The notes under the pieces: model-generated
Told to the model about the DNA's origin: nothing
What the model saw: only the letters and a program-made list of their open reading frames with translations
Database searches by the model: none
Position numbers and translations under genes: made by a program
DNA from: Pseudomonas sp. PH1b
GTDB lineage: Bacteria > Pseudomonadota > Gammaproteobacteria > Pseudomonadales > Pseudomonadaceae
DNA: 64,000 nucleotides
Assembly: GCF_000633395.1 (NCBI RefSeq)
Contig: NZ_AYMU01000005.1
Coordinates: 186,001 to 250,000 of the forward strand
Reading direction: 5' to 3'
Shown here: positions 34,409-43,280 of the stretch, in pieces
How positions within the stretch are numbered: the stretch's first letter is position 1
Layout: every line of letters starts with the position of its first letter

Positions 34409-37018
34409 TTAGGCTTGCACCACCGGGATGTTGGCGTTGGCTGCCGCTTCACGGAACTCGGCGATCTGGTCGAAGGACAGGTAGCGGTAGATATCGGCCG
34501 CCATGCTGTCGATCTTGCCAGCGTATTCCATGTACTCCTCGACGGTCGGCAGGCGACCCAGGATCGAAGCCACCGACGCCAGTTCGGCCGAAGCCAGGTA
34601 GACGTTGGCACCATCGCCCAGACGGTTGGGGAAGTTACGGGTCGAAGTCGACACCACGGTGCTGTTCGGCTCAACGCGAGCCTGGTTACCCATGCACAGC
34701 GAGCAGCCCGGCATTTCCATGCGTGCGCCAGCCTTGCCGTAGATGCCGTAGTAGCCTTCCTCGGTCAGTTGGTGAGCGTCCATCTTGGTCGGCGGCGACA
34801 GCCACAGACGGGTTGGCAGCTGACCCTTGACCTGATCCAGCAGTTTACCGGCAGCGCGGAAGTGACCGATGTTGGTCATGCACGAGCCGATGAACACTTC
34901 GTCGATCTTCTCGCCAGCAACGCTGGACAGCAGACGGGCGTCGTCCGGGTCGTTCGGCGCGCACAGTACCGGCTCGCTGATGTCGGCCAGGTCGATTTCG
35001 ATCACTTCGGCGTATTCGGCGTCGGCGTCGGCTTCCATCAGTTGCGGGTTGGCAACCCAGGCTTCCATCGCTTGAGCACGACGTTCCAGGGTACGTGCAT
35101 CGCCGTAGCCTTCGCCGATCATCCAGCGCAGCAGGGTGATGTTGGAGTTCAGGTACTCGGTGATCGACTCTTTCGACAGCTTGATGGTGCAACCGGCAGC
35201 CGAACGTTCGGCCGAGGCGTCGGACAGTTCGAACGCTTGCTCCAGGGTCAGACCTTCCAGGCCTTCGATTTCCAGGATGCGGCCGGAGAAGGCGTTTTTC
35301 TTGCCTTTCTTCTCGACGGTCAGCAGGCCGTTCTGGATGGCGAAGTAAGGAATGGCATGCACCAGGTCACGCAGGGTGATGCCAGGTTTCATCGTGCCTT
35401 TGAAGCGCACCAGGATCGATTCCGGCATGTCCAGCGGCATGACGCCGGTGGCCGCGGCGAACGCTACCAGGCCGGAACCGGCCGGGAACGAGATGCCCAT
35501 CGGGAAACGGGTGTGGGAGTCACCACCGGTGCCGACGGTGTCTGGCAGCAGCATGCGGTTCAGCCACGAGTGGATGATGCCGTCGCCCGGACGCAGGGAC
35601 ACGCCGCCACGGGTCATGATGAAGTCAGGCAGGGTGTGGTGGGTGGTCACGTCGATCGGCTTCGGATACGCCGCGGTGTGGCAGAACGACTGCATCACCA
35701 GGTCAGCGGAGAAGCCCAGGCACGCCAGGTCTTTCAGTTCGTCACGGGTCATGGGACCGGTGGTGTCCTGGGAACCCACGGTGGTCATCTTCGGTTCGCA
35801 GTAGGTGCCAGGACGAACGCCTTGGCCTTCTGCCAGACCGCAGGCCTTGCCGACCATCTTCTGCGCCAGGGTGAAACCCTTGGTGCTTTCAATGGGGGCT
35901 TCAGGCTTCTTGAACAGGTCGAACGCAGGCAGGCCCAGCTCGGCGCGGGCCTTCTCGGTCAGGCCGCGGCCGATGATCAGCGGGATACGGCCGCCGGCAC
36001 GTACTTCGTCCAACAGGACCGGGGTCTTCATTTCGAAGGTGGCCAGGACTTCGTCGGTGCCGTGCTTGCAGACTTTGCCAGCGTGCGGGTACAGGTCGAT
36101 CACGTCGCCCATGTTCATCTTCGACACGTCGAATTCGATCGGCAGGGCGCCGGCGTCTTCCATGGTGTTGTAGAAGATCGGAGCGATCTTGCTGCCGAAG
36201 CAGAAACCGCCAGCACGCTTGTTCGGCACATAGGGAACGTCGTCGCCGAAGAACCACAGCACCGAGTTGGTGGCCGATTTACGCGACGAACCGGTACCGA
36301 CCACGTCGCCGACGTAGGCGATCGGGAAGCTGTCGTTGCGCATCTGCTCGATCTGCTTCATCGGGCCGATGGAGCCTTGCACGTCAGGCACGATGCCATC
36401 ACGGGCCATTTTCAGCATGGCCAGGGCGTGCAGCGGGATGTCCGGGCGGGACCAGGCGTCAGGGGCAGGGGAGAGGTCGTCGGTGTTGGTTTCGCCGGTG
36501 ACCTTGAACACCCGCAGGCTGATCTTGTCGGCCAGTACCGGGCGGTTCTTGAACCACTCGCCGTCGGCCCAGGATTGCAGTACGCCTTGGGCGTGAACGT
36601 TGCCGTTCTTGGCTTTTTCCGCGACGTCGTGGAAGGCGTCGAACATCAGCAGGGTGTGCTTGAGTTGAGCTGCGGCTACGGGCGCCAGTTCGGCGTCGTC
36701 CAGCAGGTTCACCAGGGTCACGATGTTGTAGCCGCCCTGCATGGTGCCCAGCAGTTCAACGGCGCGTTTCTTGTCGATCAGGGGGGAGGAGACTTCGCCT
36801 TTGGCCAGGGCGGAAAGGAAACCGGCCTTGACGTAGGCGGCTTCGTCGACTCCTGGTGGAACGCGGTTGGTGATCAGGTCAACCAGGAAAGCTTCTTCGC
36901 CAGCCGGGGGATTCTTCAGCAGCTCGACCAGGCCTGCAGTTTGTTCGGCGTTAAGCGGCTGGGGAACGATACCCAGTGCTGCACGCTCTTCGATATGTTT
37001 GCGGTAGGCTTCAAGCAC
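34409..37018 (-). CDS. acnB: Aconitate hydratase B
   Basis: An 869-residue bifunctional aconitase B of the citric acid cycle, interconverting citrate and isocitrate and also handling 2-methylisocitrate. N-terminal HEAT-like and swivel domains precede the catalytic part. The iron-sulfur ligands are in [10 protein letters not shown] and [10 protein letters not shown]. The start is a GTG at 37018, read as [16 protein letters not shown], after GAGGGTAA; extending to 37066 would add unconserved residues. The length equals that of other AcnB proteins. Confidence 0.97.
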   Translation of the reverse strand: MLEAYRKHIEERAALGIVPQPLNAEQTAGLVELLKNPPAGEEAFLVDLITNRVPPGVDEAAYVKAGFLSALAKGEVSSPLIDKKRAVELLGTMQGGYNIVTLVNLLDDAELAPVAAAQLKHTLLMFDAFHDVAEKAKNGNVHAQGVLQSWADGEWFKNRPVLADKISLRVFKVTGETNTDDLSPAPDAWSRPDIPLHALAMLKMARDGIVPDVQGSIGPMKQIEQMRNDSFPIAYVGDVVGTGSSRKSATNSVLWFFGDDVPYVPNKRAGGFCFGSKIAPIFYNTMEDAGALPIEFDVSKMNMGDVIDLYPHAGKVCKHGTDEVLATFEMKTPVLLDEVRAGGRIPLIIGRGLTEKARAELGLPAFDLFKKPEAPIESTKGFTLAQKMVGKACGLAEGQGVRPGTYCEPKMTTVGSQDTTGPMTRDELKDLACLGFSADLVMQSFCHTAAYPKPIDVTTHHTLPDFIMTRGGVSLRPGDGIIHSWLNRMLLPDTVGTGGDSHTRFPMGISFPAGSGLVAFAAATGVMPLDMPESILVRFKGTMKPGITLRDLVHAIPYFAIQNGLLTVEKKGKKNAFSGRILEIEGLEGLTLEQAFELSDASAERSAAGCTIKLSKESITEYLNSNITLLRWMIGEGYGDARTLERRAQAMEAWVANPQLMEADADAEYAEVIEIDLADISEPVLCAPNDPDDARLLSSVAGEKIDEVFIGSCMTNIGHFRAAGKLLDQVKGQLPTRLWLSPPTKMDAHQLTEEGYYGIYGKAGARMEMPGCSLCMGNQARVEPNSTVVSTSTRNFPNRLGDGANVYLASAELASVASILGRLPTVEEYMEYAGKIDSMAADIYRYLSFDQIAEFREAAANANIPVVQA

Positions 37019-37426
37019 AGTTATTACCCTCATCAGTGGTCCCAAATGGGTGTCCGGGACGCTCATCCCGAAATTGCCGTACTCATGCGCTGCGTGGCGT
37101 TGTGGGCCACTTAGCCAGAATTACCGACAATTCCTTACAGAAGCTGCTTTCAAAGTTTTACGCCTGCAGAACGGGAGCTGATGAGGGTTGGCGCTGGATT
37201 TTTCCCCGCTGGAAAAATCCCTCGCCAACACCGCTCTGAAGGAACGACTGTGCTCGTGACGCTTTGAAAACAGCTTCAAACGGACATTGGCGCCTAAAAA
37301 GGCTGGCTGATTCTACGGTAAAAAAAGCCTGAACGTAAGTTGGCGTATTAAACTTTGAGGGGTGATCAATGTTAGACAAAGGGCTAACATTGCGACCTGT
37401 TTTGTTTTCCTGCGTGCTGTCTATCT
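37019..37426. other. Divergent acnB / DUF1289 control region
   Basis: A 408-base gap containing the promoters of two divergent genes. It has an inverted repeat GGATTTTTC/GAAAAATCC at 37196-37220 and the dyad described separately. No gene was found in it. Confidence 0.5.
37367..37392. promoter_or_regulatory. Perfect 9-bp dyad upstream of the DUF1289 gene
   Basis: CAATGTTAG and CTAACATTG are separated by ACAAAGGG, 35 bases before the start at 37427. The symmetry and position suggest an operator for a dimeric regulator; which one is unknown. Confidence 0.45.
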
Positions 37427-37894
37427 ATGCCCAATCAGACCATCAAGACCCCCTGCGTCGGCCTCTGTTCCACTGTCTACGGTGACCTGGTGTGCCGTGG
37501 CTGCAAGCGTTTCCACCATGAAGTGATCAACTGGAACGGTTACAACGAACAGGAGAAGCGCGCGGTCTGGCTGCGTCTGGAGCAACTGCTGGTGCAGGTG
37601 ATGGCCGGCAAGCTGGAAGTCTTCGATCCCGAGCGCCTGCGGGCGCAACTGGAGCAGCGCAAGATCCGCTTCGTGCCGCACCAGTCGGAGTACTGCTGGG
37701 CCTACCAGCTGATTGCCCGCGGCGCGCGAGTGATCATTCAGCTGGATGCCTACGGGATGGTGCTGTTGCCGGAGTTTCGCGACTGGGGCCTGCCGGAGTT
37801 GCGCGACGCCATTGATCGGGAATTCTTCCTGCTCTCCGAAGCCCATTACCAGCGCTACATCGCCCCGGGTTTTCTCAAGGAAGCCCTGGGCTGA
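37427..37894 (+). CDS. DUF1289 domain protein
   Basis: A 155-residue protein. The N-terminal DUF1289 domain is a small cysteine cluster (TPCVGLCSTVYGDLVCRGCKRF) that probably binds metal. About 100 further residues, mostly helical, include DPERLRAQLEQRKIRFVPHQ and YQLIARGARVIIQLDAYGMVLLPEF. A similar gene neighbours acnB in P. aeruginosa (from memory, PA1788). Function unknown. Confidence 0.85.
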   Translation: MPNQTIKTPCVGLCSTVYGDLVCRGCKRFHHEVINWNGYNEQEKRAVWLRLEQLLVQVMAGKLEVFDPERLRAQLEQRKIRFVPHQSEYCWAYQLIARGARVIIQLDAYGMVLLPEFRDWGLPELRDAIDREFFLLSEAHYQRYIAPGFLKEALG

Positions 37895-37917
37895 TTTGCC
37901 CCTCGCAAATGCCAACG

Positions 37918-38428
37918 TAGGCGCTGGCTGGCCGGCGAAGGCGTCGGCGGGTGCAGCGCCAGGCCTTAGGGCCCTTTCGCCGGCAAGCCGGCTCCTACGG
38001 GGCGGGGGTTGACGCCGATTTCCCAGGCACCGCCCTTGTAGGAGCTGGCTTGCCAGCGAAGGCGTCGGCGAGGGCGGCGCCAGGCTTGAGGGCCTCTTCG
38101 CCGGCAAGCCGGCTCCTACGGGGCGGGGGTTGACGCCGATTTCCCAGGCACCGCCCTTGTAGGAGCTGGCTTGCCAGCGAAGGCGTCGGCGAGGGCGGCG
38201 CCAGGCTTGAGGGCCCTTTCGCCGGCAAGCCGGCTCCTACGGGGCGGGGGTTGACGCCGATTTCCCAGGCACCGCCCTTGTAGGAGCTGGCTTGCCAGCG
38301 AAGGCGTCGGTGGGGGCGGTGCCAGGCTTGAGGGCCCCTTCGCCGGCAAGCCGGCTCCTACGGGGCGGGGGTTGACGCCGATTTCCTAGGCGCCGTCCTT
38401 GTAGGAGCTGGCTTGCCAGCGAAGGCGT
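37918..38428. repeat. REP/REPIN array D, 121-bp units
   Basis: Units start at 37918, 38038, 38159, 38280 and 38401 (periods 120, 121, 121, 121); the last is a half unit. The centre between the arms contains GGCGTCGGCG and GCGCCAGGCTTGAGGGCC, and the spacer contains GGGGTTGACGCCGATTT. Both are shared almost exactly with array F, 24 kb away. Short open frames across it encode repetitive [13 protein letters not shown] peptides and are not genes. Confidence 0.95.
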
Positions 38429-38474
38429 CGTCATGGTCGACGCAGGTTACGCCGTGGCGTCGCGGGGAAGGGGC

Positions 38475-39338
38475 TCAGGCCTTGGCGGCGAGTTCTTCCA
38501 GGTGGTCCATGATGTCCGCCGGCTTGAGCACCAGCACGTCGCTGTCCAGAGAGTCCAGCACCACTTCGGCAGTGTTGCCGATCAAGGCCCCCGACAAGCC
38601 GGTGCGGGCCACGGTGCCGATGATGGTCAGCACCGCCCCGAGCTTGTGGGCCATGTGGGGAATCAGCACATCCGCCGGGCCCTCTTCGATATGCAGGTGC
38701 GCATCGTCGATGTCGAACTCGGCCTGGAACGCCTTGCACTCCTCGCGATAACGCTTCTCGATGGTTTCCTTGAGCTGGAACACCGGGTCGGAGGCCGAGA
38801 GCATCGGTGATGGGTGGGCGCTGATCACATGCAACTGGGCCTTGGCCAGGCTGGCGATGTCGAAGCCGTTGTCGACGATGCTGGCGTGCAGGGTGCGGTG
38901 CTCGCCGTCCATGTTGCCGACGTCGATCGCCGCCATGACCACGCCGCCGCTCCAGGGCGTGGCGCTCTTGACCAGCAGCACCGGGGTCGGGCAGTAGCGC
39001 AGCAGCTTCCAGTCCGCCGGGGTCAGCAGGGCCTTCTTCAACGGGTTGTCCAGCAGGTGCTGCTTGATCACCAGGCCACAGCCTTCGGCCTGCTGCACGT
39101 CAATGATGGTTTCGTGCAGGCTCTCGTTCCACGCCTGCTCGGTGGTAACGCTATAGCCTTCGCCGCTCAGGCTGCTCTTGAGTACGCTGAGCAGCGCCGA
39201 ATGCTCGTGCTTCTTGTCGCAGACCAGCAGGTGCAGGTGGGCCTGGGTGACCCCGGCAATCAGCTTGGCGCGCTTGAGGGCGAGACTTTCGCCGGGCGTG
39301 GGATCGATGACCACCAGGATACTGCGGATACTTTGCAT
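38475..39338 (-). CDS. Universal stress protein, UspE-like tandem domain
   Basis: A 287-residue cytoplasmic protein with two Usp domains. The second keeps the nucleotide-loop region as IIGTVARTGLSGALIGNTAEVVLD, with the usual second glycine replaced by alanine. The position near acnB and DUF1289 matches the P. aeruginosa gene PA1789 (UspL, from memory). The upstream region holds an Anr-type box and a -10 at suitable spacing, so induction by low oxygen is likely. The start follows GGAGATC. Confidence 0.87.
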   Translation of the reverse strand: MQSIRSILVVIDPTPGESLALKRAKLIAGVTQAHLHLLVCDKKHEHSALLSVLKSSLSGEGYSVTTEQAWNESLHETIIDVQQAEGCGLVIKQHLLDNPLKKALLTPADWKLLRYCPTPVLLVKSATPWSGGVVMAAIDVGNMDGEHRTLHASIVDNGFDIASLAKAQLHVISAHPSPMLSASDPVFQLKETIEKRYREECKAFQAEFDIDDAHLHIEEGPADVLIPHMAHKLGAVLTIIGTVARTGLSGALIGNTAEVVLDSLDSDVLVLKPADIMDHLEELAAKA

Positions 39339-39368
39339 GATCGGGATCTCCAGGAAGGGATGAACGGT

Positions 39369-39428
39369 TAGGGTCTGTTCCCGTTTGGCCCAGCAACGCG
39401 GCTCGTCACCAAACGGGAACAGACCCTA
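39369..39428 (-). repeat. Perfect 20-bp inverted repeat in the usp 5' UTR
   Basis: TAGGGTCTGTTCCCGTTTGG (39369-39388) and its exact complement (39409-39428) flank a 20-base loop. Relative to the predicted transcription start near 39432 it would form a stem beginning within the first few bases of the mRNA, ending about 31 bases before the start codon. It may stabilise the message or be a miniature mobile-element remnant. Confidence 0.85.
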
Positions 39429-39438
39429 GCGTGCACAA

Positions 39439-39444
39439 CTATAG
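39439..39444 (-). promoter_or_regulatory. -10 element of the usp promoter
   Basis: TATAGT on the minus strand, within the palindrome CAACTATAGTTG, is correctly placed for a start near 39432 and for an Anr site centred at -41.5. Confidence 0.5.
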
Positions 39445-39466
39445 TTGCTGGCGCCCGAGCCGGATG

Positions 39467-39480
39467 TTGATGCATATCAA
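39467..39480 (-). promoter_or_regulatory. Anr/FNR box upstream of the universal stress gene
   Basis: TTGATGCATATCAA matches the TTGAT-N4-ATCAA consensus perfectly. It is centred about 41.5 bases before the predicted start of the usp transcript, the class II activator position. The miaE promoter lies on its other side, about 35-50 bases away. Confidence 0.75.
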
Positions 39481-39627
39481 TCGCGGCCGCTGGTGGTCTG
39501 CGGCCCGGCCGGTATAATCGCCGGCCTTTCGCTATGAAGCCTTTTGTCCCGTGAGCCTCATGTTAACGATCACTGATAGTGCTGCCTGCCGCTTTGCGGT
39601 CGTGGCTGATTGTTCGGAAATGCGCCG

Positions 39628-40233
39628 ATGAACTTTCCTGAAATTCCCGACTTTCTTGGCTGCCGCACGCCCGATGCCTGGGTCCAGGCGGCCCTGGCCG
39701 ACCAGGAAACCCTGCTGATCGACCACAAGAATTGCGAGTTCAAGGCCGCCAGCACCGCCCTGAGCCTGATCGCCAAGTACCATTCCCACCTCGACCTGAT
39801 CAACATGATGTCGCGTCTGGCCCGGGAAGAGCTGGTGCACCACGAACAGGTACTGCGCCTGATGAAGCGGCGCAAGGTCGAGCTGCGCCAGTTGCATGCC
39901 GGGCGCTATGCCTCGGGCCTGCGCAAGGTGGTGCGCAGCCACGAGCCGGTGAAGCTGGTGGATACCTTGGTGGTGGGGGCCTTTATCGAAGCCCGCAGTT
40001 GCGAGCGCTTCGAGGCCCTGGTGCCGCACCTGGACGAGGAGCTGGGCAAGTTCTACTTCGGCCTGCTCAAGAGCGAGGCCCGGCACTACCAGGGCTACCT
40101 GAAGCTGGCCTATCAGTATGGCGACGCCAAGGACATCGCCCAGGTCATCGACCGGGTGCGGGCGGCGGAGCAGGAGCTGATCGAGTCGCCGGATCCGGAG
40201 TTCCGTTTTCACAGTGGCGTGCCGGCCTGGTGA
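39628..40233 (+). CDS. miaE: tRNA-(ms2io6A)-hydroxylase
   Basis: A 201-residue diiron monooxygenase that hydroxylates the isopentenyl group of ms2i6A37 in tRNA. The carboxylate/histidine metal ligands are visible in CEFKAASTALSLIAKYHSH, AREELVHHEQVL, ARSCERFEAL and SEARHYQGYL. The start at 39628 follows GGAAATG. A TATAAT at 39513-39518 inside a GC-rich palindrome is a likely -10. Divergent from the usp gene. Confidence 0.93.
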   Translation: MNFPEIPDFLGCRTPDAWVQAALADQETLLIDHKNCEFKAASTALSLIAKYHSHLDLINMMSRLAREELVHHEQVLRLMKRRKVELRQLHAGRYASGLRKVVRSHEPVKLVDTLVVGAFIEARSCERFEALVPHLDEELGKFYFGLLKSEARHYQGYLKLAYQYGDAKDIAQVIDRVRAAEQELIESPDPEFRFHSGVPAW

Positions 40234-40334
40234 ACGCCTGCCCTTGTGTAAAAGCAGGGGCAAATTGTTAAAAACTCTTAAAAGAATGAAATATCGCGCA
40301 AAACCGCTGCAGGTCCCGGGTTTTGTGGCTTGCG

Positions 40335-40367
40335 TTATCCTTTCCTTAACCTCTTGCCCCCTATAAT
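40335..40367 (+). promoter_or_regulatory. parR promoter with possible OmpR-type direct repeat
   Basis: A perfect TATAAT (40362-40367) is preceded by TTATCCTTTCCTTAACC, in which TTATCC and TTAACC are repeated 11 bases apart. Such spacing is typical for OmpR/PhoB-family response regulators. This fits autoregulation by ParR but is not proven. Confidence 0.45.
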
Positions 40368-40403
40368 GCGCGCGCACAAGTGTGCGCTCACAGATTGGCA
40401 AAT

Positions 40404-41114
40404 ATGGAAAACCTGGGTCTTGGCAAGGTGTTGCTGGTGGAAGATGACGAGAAGCTCGCCGGGCTGATCGCGCATTTTCTGTCCCAGCACGGCTTTGAAG
40501 TGCTGACGGTCCACCGCGGCGATACCGCCCTGGCGGCATTTCTTGAATTCAAACCGAAACTGGTGGTGCTCGACCTGATGCTGCCCGGTCAGAGCGGCCT
40601 GCACGTGTGCCGGGAAATCCGCGCCGTGGCAGACACCCCGATCGTCATCCTCACTGCCAAGGAAGACGACCTGGACCACATCCTCGGCCTGGAATCCGGC
40701 GCCGATGACTACGTGATCAAGCCGATAAAACCGGCGGTGCTGCTGGCGCGCCTGCGCGCCCTGCAACGGCGCCAGGTGCCGGAAACCACCACCCTGCGCG
40801 GGGCCCTGGCATTCGGCGTGCTGAGCATCGACCGCAACAGCCGCGAGGTGCGCCTGGCGGGCGAGCCGGTGGAGCTGACCACCATGGAATTCGAGCTGCT
40901 CTGGCTGCTGGCCAGCGCGCCGGGCAAGACCCTGTCTCGGGACGACATCCTCAACCGCATGCGCGGCATCGAGTTCGACGGCCTCAACCGCAGTGTCGAT
41001 GTCTACATCAGCAAGCTGCGGGGCAAGCTCAAGGACAACCCGCGCGAGCCGGTGTGCATCAAGACCGTGTGGGGCAAGGGCTACCTGTTCAATCCGTTCG
41101 CCTGGGAGGTCTGA
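40404..41114 (+). CDS. parR: OmpR-family response regulator, ParR-like
   Basis: A 236-residue two-component regulator. The receiver domain has the acidic pocket LLVEDDEK, the phosphoacceptor Asp near residue 57 (LVVLDLMLPG) and Lys in VIKPIKP. A winged-helix domain follows (LTTMEFELLWLLASAPGKTLSRDDILN, NRSVDVYISKLRGKL). ParRS responds to polymyxins and cationic peptides in P. aeruginosa and controls arn, mexXY and mip genes. The assignment rests on the downstream sensor and the neighbouring mipA/mipB pair. RstA-like alternatives cannot be excluded. Confidence 0.8.
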   Translation: MENLGLGKVLLVEDDEKLAGLIAHFLSQHGFEVLTVHRGDTALAAFLEFKPKLVVLDLMLPGQSGLHVCREIRAVADTPIVILTAKEDDLDHILGLESGADDYVIKPIKPAVLLARLRALQRRQVPETTTLRGALAFGVLSIDRNSREVRLAGEPVELTTMEFELLWLLASAPGKTLSRDDILNRMRGIEFDGLNRSVDVYISKLRGKLKDNPREPVCIKTVWGKGYLFNPFAWEV

Positions 41115-42404
41115 ATGCTGCGTCTGTTTCTCGGGCTCTACCTGTTCCTGGCCCTGGGCTTCGCCGGGGCCATGACCGCGGTGCAGCACATCTTCATCAA
41201 CTACCTGGCCGCCGACCTGATCGAGTCCTACAACCGCGATGCGGTGCGCGGGCCGGCCTACAGCTTGAGCGAACAGTTGCGGCCGTTCGACGAGGCCGGG
41301 CGCCAGCAGCAACTGGAGCAGCTCAAGCCGCACTACGGGCTGCTGCTCAAGCTGGTGCAGGCCGACGACCTGGACCTGAGCGTGCGTGAACAGGCCCTGC
41401 TGGATTCCAACCAGTTGGTGGTGCGCGAGGAGTTCACCGAATTCATCGGCAGCATCGACGGCGGCAAGCAACTGTTGAGCATCAAGCTGCCGGAAGATCC
41501 GCCCCTGACCCTGCTCTACAACATCGCCGCCTATGCCTTGCTCGGCGCGCTGCTGGGCATCGTCCTGTACTTCTGGGTGCGCCCGCACTGGCGCGACCTG
41601 GAGCGCCTGCGCCTGGCCGCCGAACGTTTTGGCGACAACGACCTGGGCACCCGGCTGCACCTGTCGCGACGTTCCAACATCCGCGACCTGGCCCAGCACT
41701 TCAACCGCATGGCGGCGCGTATCGAGGGCCTGATCGCCAATCAGCGCGAGCTGACCAACGCGGTGTCCCACGAACTGCGCACGCCCATTGCCCGCCTGTC
41801 CTTCGAGCTGGACCAGTTGCAGCAACAGCCGGACCCGGAAGAAAACCGCGAACTGATCGCCGACATGTATGCCGACCTCGGCGAGCTGGAGGAAATGGTC
41901 TCCGAACTCCTCAGCTACGCCAGCCTGGAACATGGCGCGGCCACCCTCCATCGGGAAAACATCCAGGCCCAGAGCTGGCTCGACAGCGTGGTCGGCAGCG
42001 TGGCCCTGGAGGCCGAGGCGGCCGGGGTGCAATTGCTGATTCGTTCCTGCCAGGTGGAGTACGTGCGCATCGAGCCGCGGTTCATGGCCCGGGCGGTGAT
42101 CAACCTGCTGCGCAACGCCATCCGCTACGCCGACCGCCGGGTCGAGGTGTCCCTGGTGCGCCTGGAGCATGGCTACGAAGTGCGGGTCAACGATGACGGT
42201 CCGGGGGTGCCGGTGGACGGCCGGGAAAAGATCTTCGAGCCGTTTTCCCGCCTTGATGCCAGCCGGGACCGGCGTACCGGCGGGTTCGGCCTGGGCCTGG
42301 CCCTGGTGCGGCGGGTGTCGCAATGGCATGGCGGCAAGGTGGAAGTGGCAGATTCGGAGTGGGGCGGTGCTTCCTTCCGCATGACCTGGGCCCACCTCGA
42401 CTGA
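41115..42404 (+). CDS. parS: Sensor histidine kinase, ParS-like
   Basis: A 429-residue inner-membrane kinase. Two membrane segments (residues ~4-26 and ~135-158) enclose a small periplasmic domain. A HAMP linker follows, then the H box NAVSHELRTPIARL, the N box LLRNAIRYADRR, and the G boxes VNDDGPGVP and GGFGLGLALV. It starts at the base after the parR stop codon, so the two are co-translated. Partner of the upstream regulator; the likely stimulus is envelope-active cationic peptides, by analogy. Confidence 0.82.
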   Translation: MLRLFLGLYLFLALGFAGAMTAVQHIFINYLAADLIESYNRDAVRGPAYSLSEQLRPFDEAGRQQQLEQLKPHYGLLLKLVQADDLDLSVREQALLDSNQLVVREEFTEFIGSIDGGKQLLSIKLPEDPPLTLLYNIAAYALLGALLGIVLYFWVRPHWRDLERLRLAAERFGDNDLGTRLHLSRRSNIRDLAQHFNRMAARIEGLIANQRELTNAVSHELRTPIARLSFELDQLQQQPDPEENRELIADMYADLGELEEMVSELLSYASLEHGAATLHRENIQAQSWLDSVVGSVALEAEAAGVQLLIRSCQVEYVRIEPRFMARAVINLLRNAIRYADRRVEVSLVRLEHGYEVRVNDDGPGVPVDGREKIFEPFSRLDASRDRRTGGFGLGLALVRRVSQWHGGKVEVADSEWGGASFRMTWAHLD

Positions 42405-42436
42405 GGTTCGCCCACGGAGCCCTGAACCTGCGCAAC

Positions 42437-42470
42437 AACGCGGCCGGTGATCACGGGCCGCGTGTTCCCT
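42437..42470. terminator. Hairpin between convergent parS and mipA
   Basis: CGCGGCC and GGCCGCG flank GTGATCAC-like bases, forming a symmetric stem; GTGTTCCCTTTCTT follows on the plus strand. It can serve both convergent transcripts. Confidence 0.55.
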
Positions 42471-42473
42471 TTC

Positions 42474-43274
42474 TTAGAAGCTGTACTCAAGCTCAGTGGC
42501 GATGCTGGTCTGCATGCGCCGATCGACGATCGGGCTGTCGCCGGCTTCCTTGCTCAGGTACTTCATCGACAGCAGGGTCGAGACCTTGGTCTGCTCATTG
42601 AGGGGCAGGGTCCAGGCCAGGTCGGCGCCGCTGCTGACCCGTCCACCCTTGGCCCGGTAGGCGCCGAAGCGGCTGTGGGCCGCCTGGGTGTCGCTCACCC
42701 CGTACCAGGTCTGCATGTAGTCGGCGTTGCCGAACAGGCTGTTGAGGCTGGCATCCAGGCTGCCGAAGCGGCCCTGGTAGAGGTTGCTGCCAATGCTCAG
42801 TTCCAGTGCGCTGTAGGCCGAGCCGGTGTCACGGTTGCTGTTCTTCTTCACCGCGTGGGTCAGGGTGGCGCCCAGTTCGAACGGCCCCAGGTCGTAGCCC
42901 AGGTGCGCGCCGAACTGCGCCCGGGACTTGATTTCGCCCATGCCCTTGAGGCGCTTGGAGCCCGAACCCAGGTGGTTCTTGTCGCGGCGTTCCTCGCTCG
43001 GGCCGACCCAGGTACTGAACGAGAAGTCCCCCCATTCATTGCCCCAGCCCAGGCCCTGGTCGGTATTGAGGAACACCCCCCAGGGGCTGACGATCTCGCC
43101 GCCGAGAATCGGCGCCACGGCGCGTTCGTCACTGCCGCTGTAGCGCGGCACGCTGGCGACCCCGGCGTGCACGCCATATTTCCAGTCTTCGGCGTGCAGG
43201 GCGGGGGAGACCGCGGTCAGGCCCAGGGTGCCGGCCCACAAGGCGGTGGTGGTGGAGCGTCTCAGGCGTTTCAT
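42474..43274 (-). CDS. mipA: MipA/OmpV-family outer-membrane protein
   Basis: A 266-residue beta-barrel protein. A signal peptide (cleavage after SPALHA) is followed by WKYGVHAGVASVPRYSGSDERAV, the typical MipA/OmpV start, then alternating strands, ending in an aromatic residue (ATELEYSF). In P. aeruginosa MipA and MipB were described as envelope sensors of polymyxins acting through ParRS (from memory). Here it lies downstream of the MipB-like gene with only a few bases between, so one transcript is expected. Confidence 0.85.
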   Translation of the reverse strand: MKRLRRSTTTALWAGTLGLTAVSPALHAEDWKYGVHAGVASVPRYSGSDERAVAPILGGEIVSPWGVFLNTDQGLGWGNEWGDFSFSTWVGPSEERRDKNHLGSGSKRLKGMGEIKSRAQFGAHLGYDLGPFELGATLTHAVKKNSNRDTGSAYSALELSIGSNLYQGRFGSLDASLNSLFGNADYMQTWYGVSDTQAAHSRFGAYRAKGGRVSSGADLAWTLPLNEQTKVSTLLSMKYLSKEAGDSPIVDRRMQTSIATELEYSF

Positions 43275-43280
43275 CGTCAG

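Noticed and set aside
34415..37114. 899-codon open frame antisense to acnB
   Set aside because: A GC-rich shadow frame of acnB; its translation is low-complexity His/Gln/Gly and lacks domains, while acnB is full length.
37918..38428. Evenly spaced repeats that look CRISPR-like at first sight
   Set aside because: Repeat and spacer are both conserved between units, arms are palindromic REP elements with GTAG ends, and no cas genes are present. The same holds for the other five arrays.
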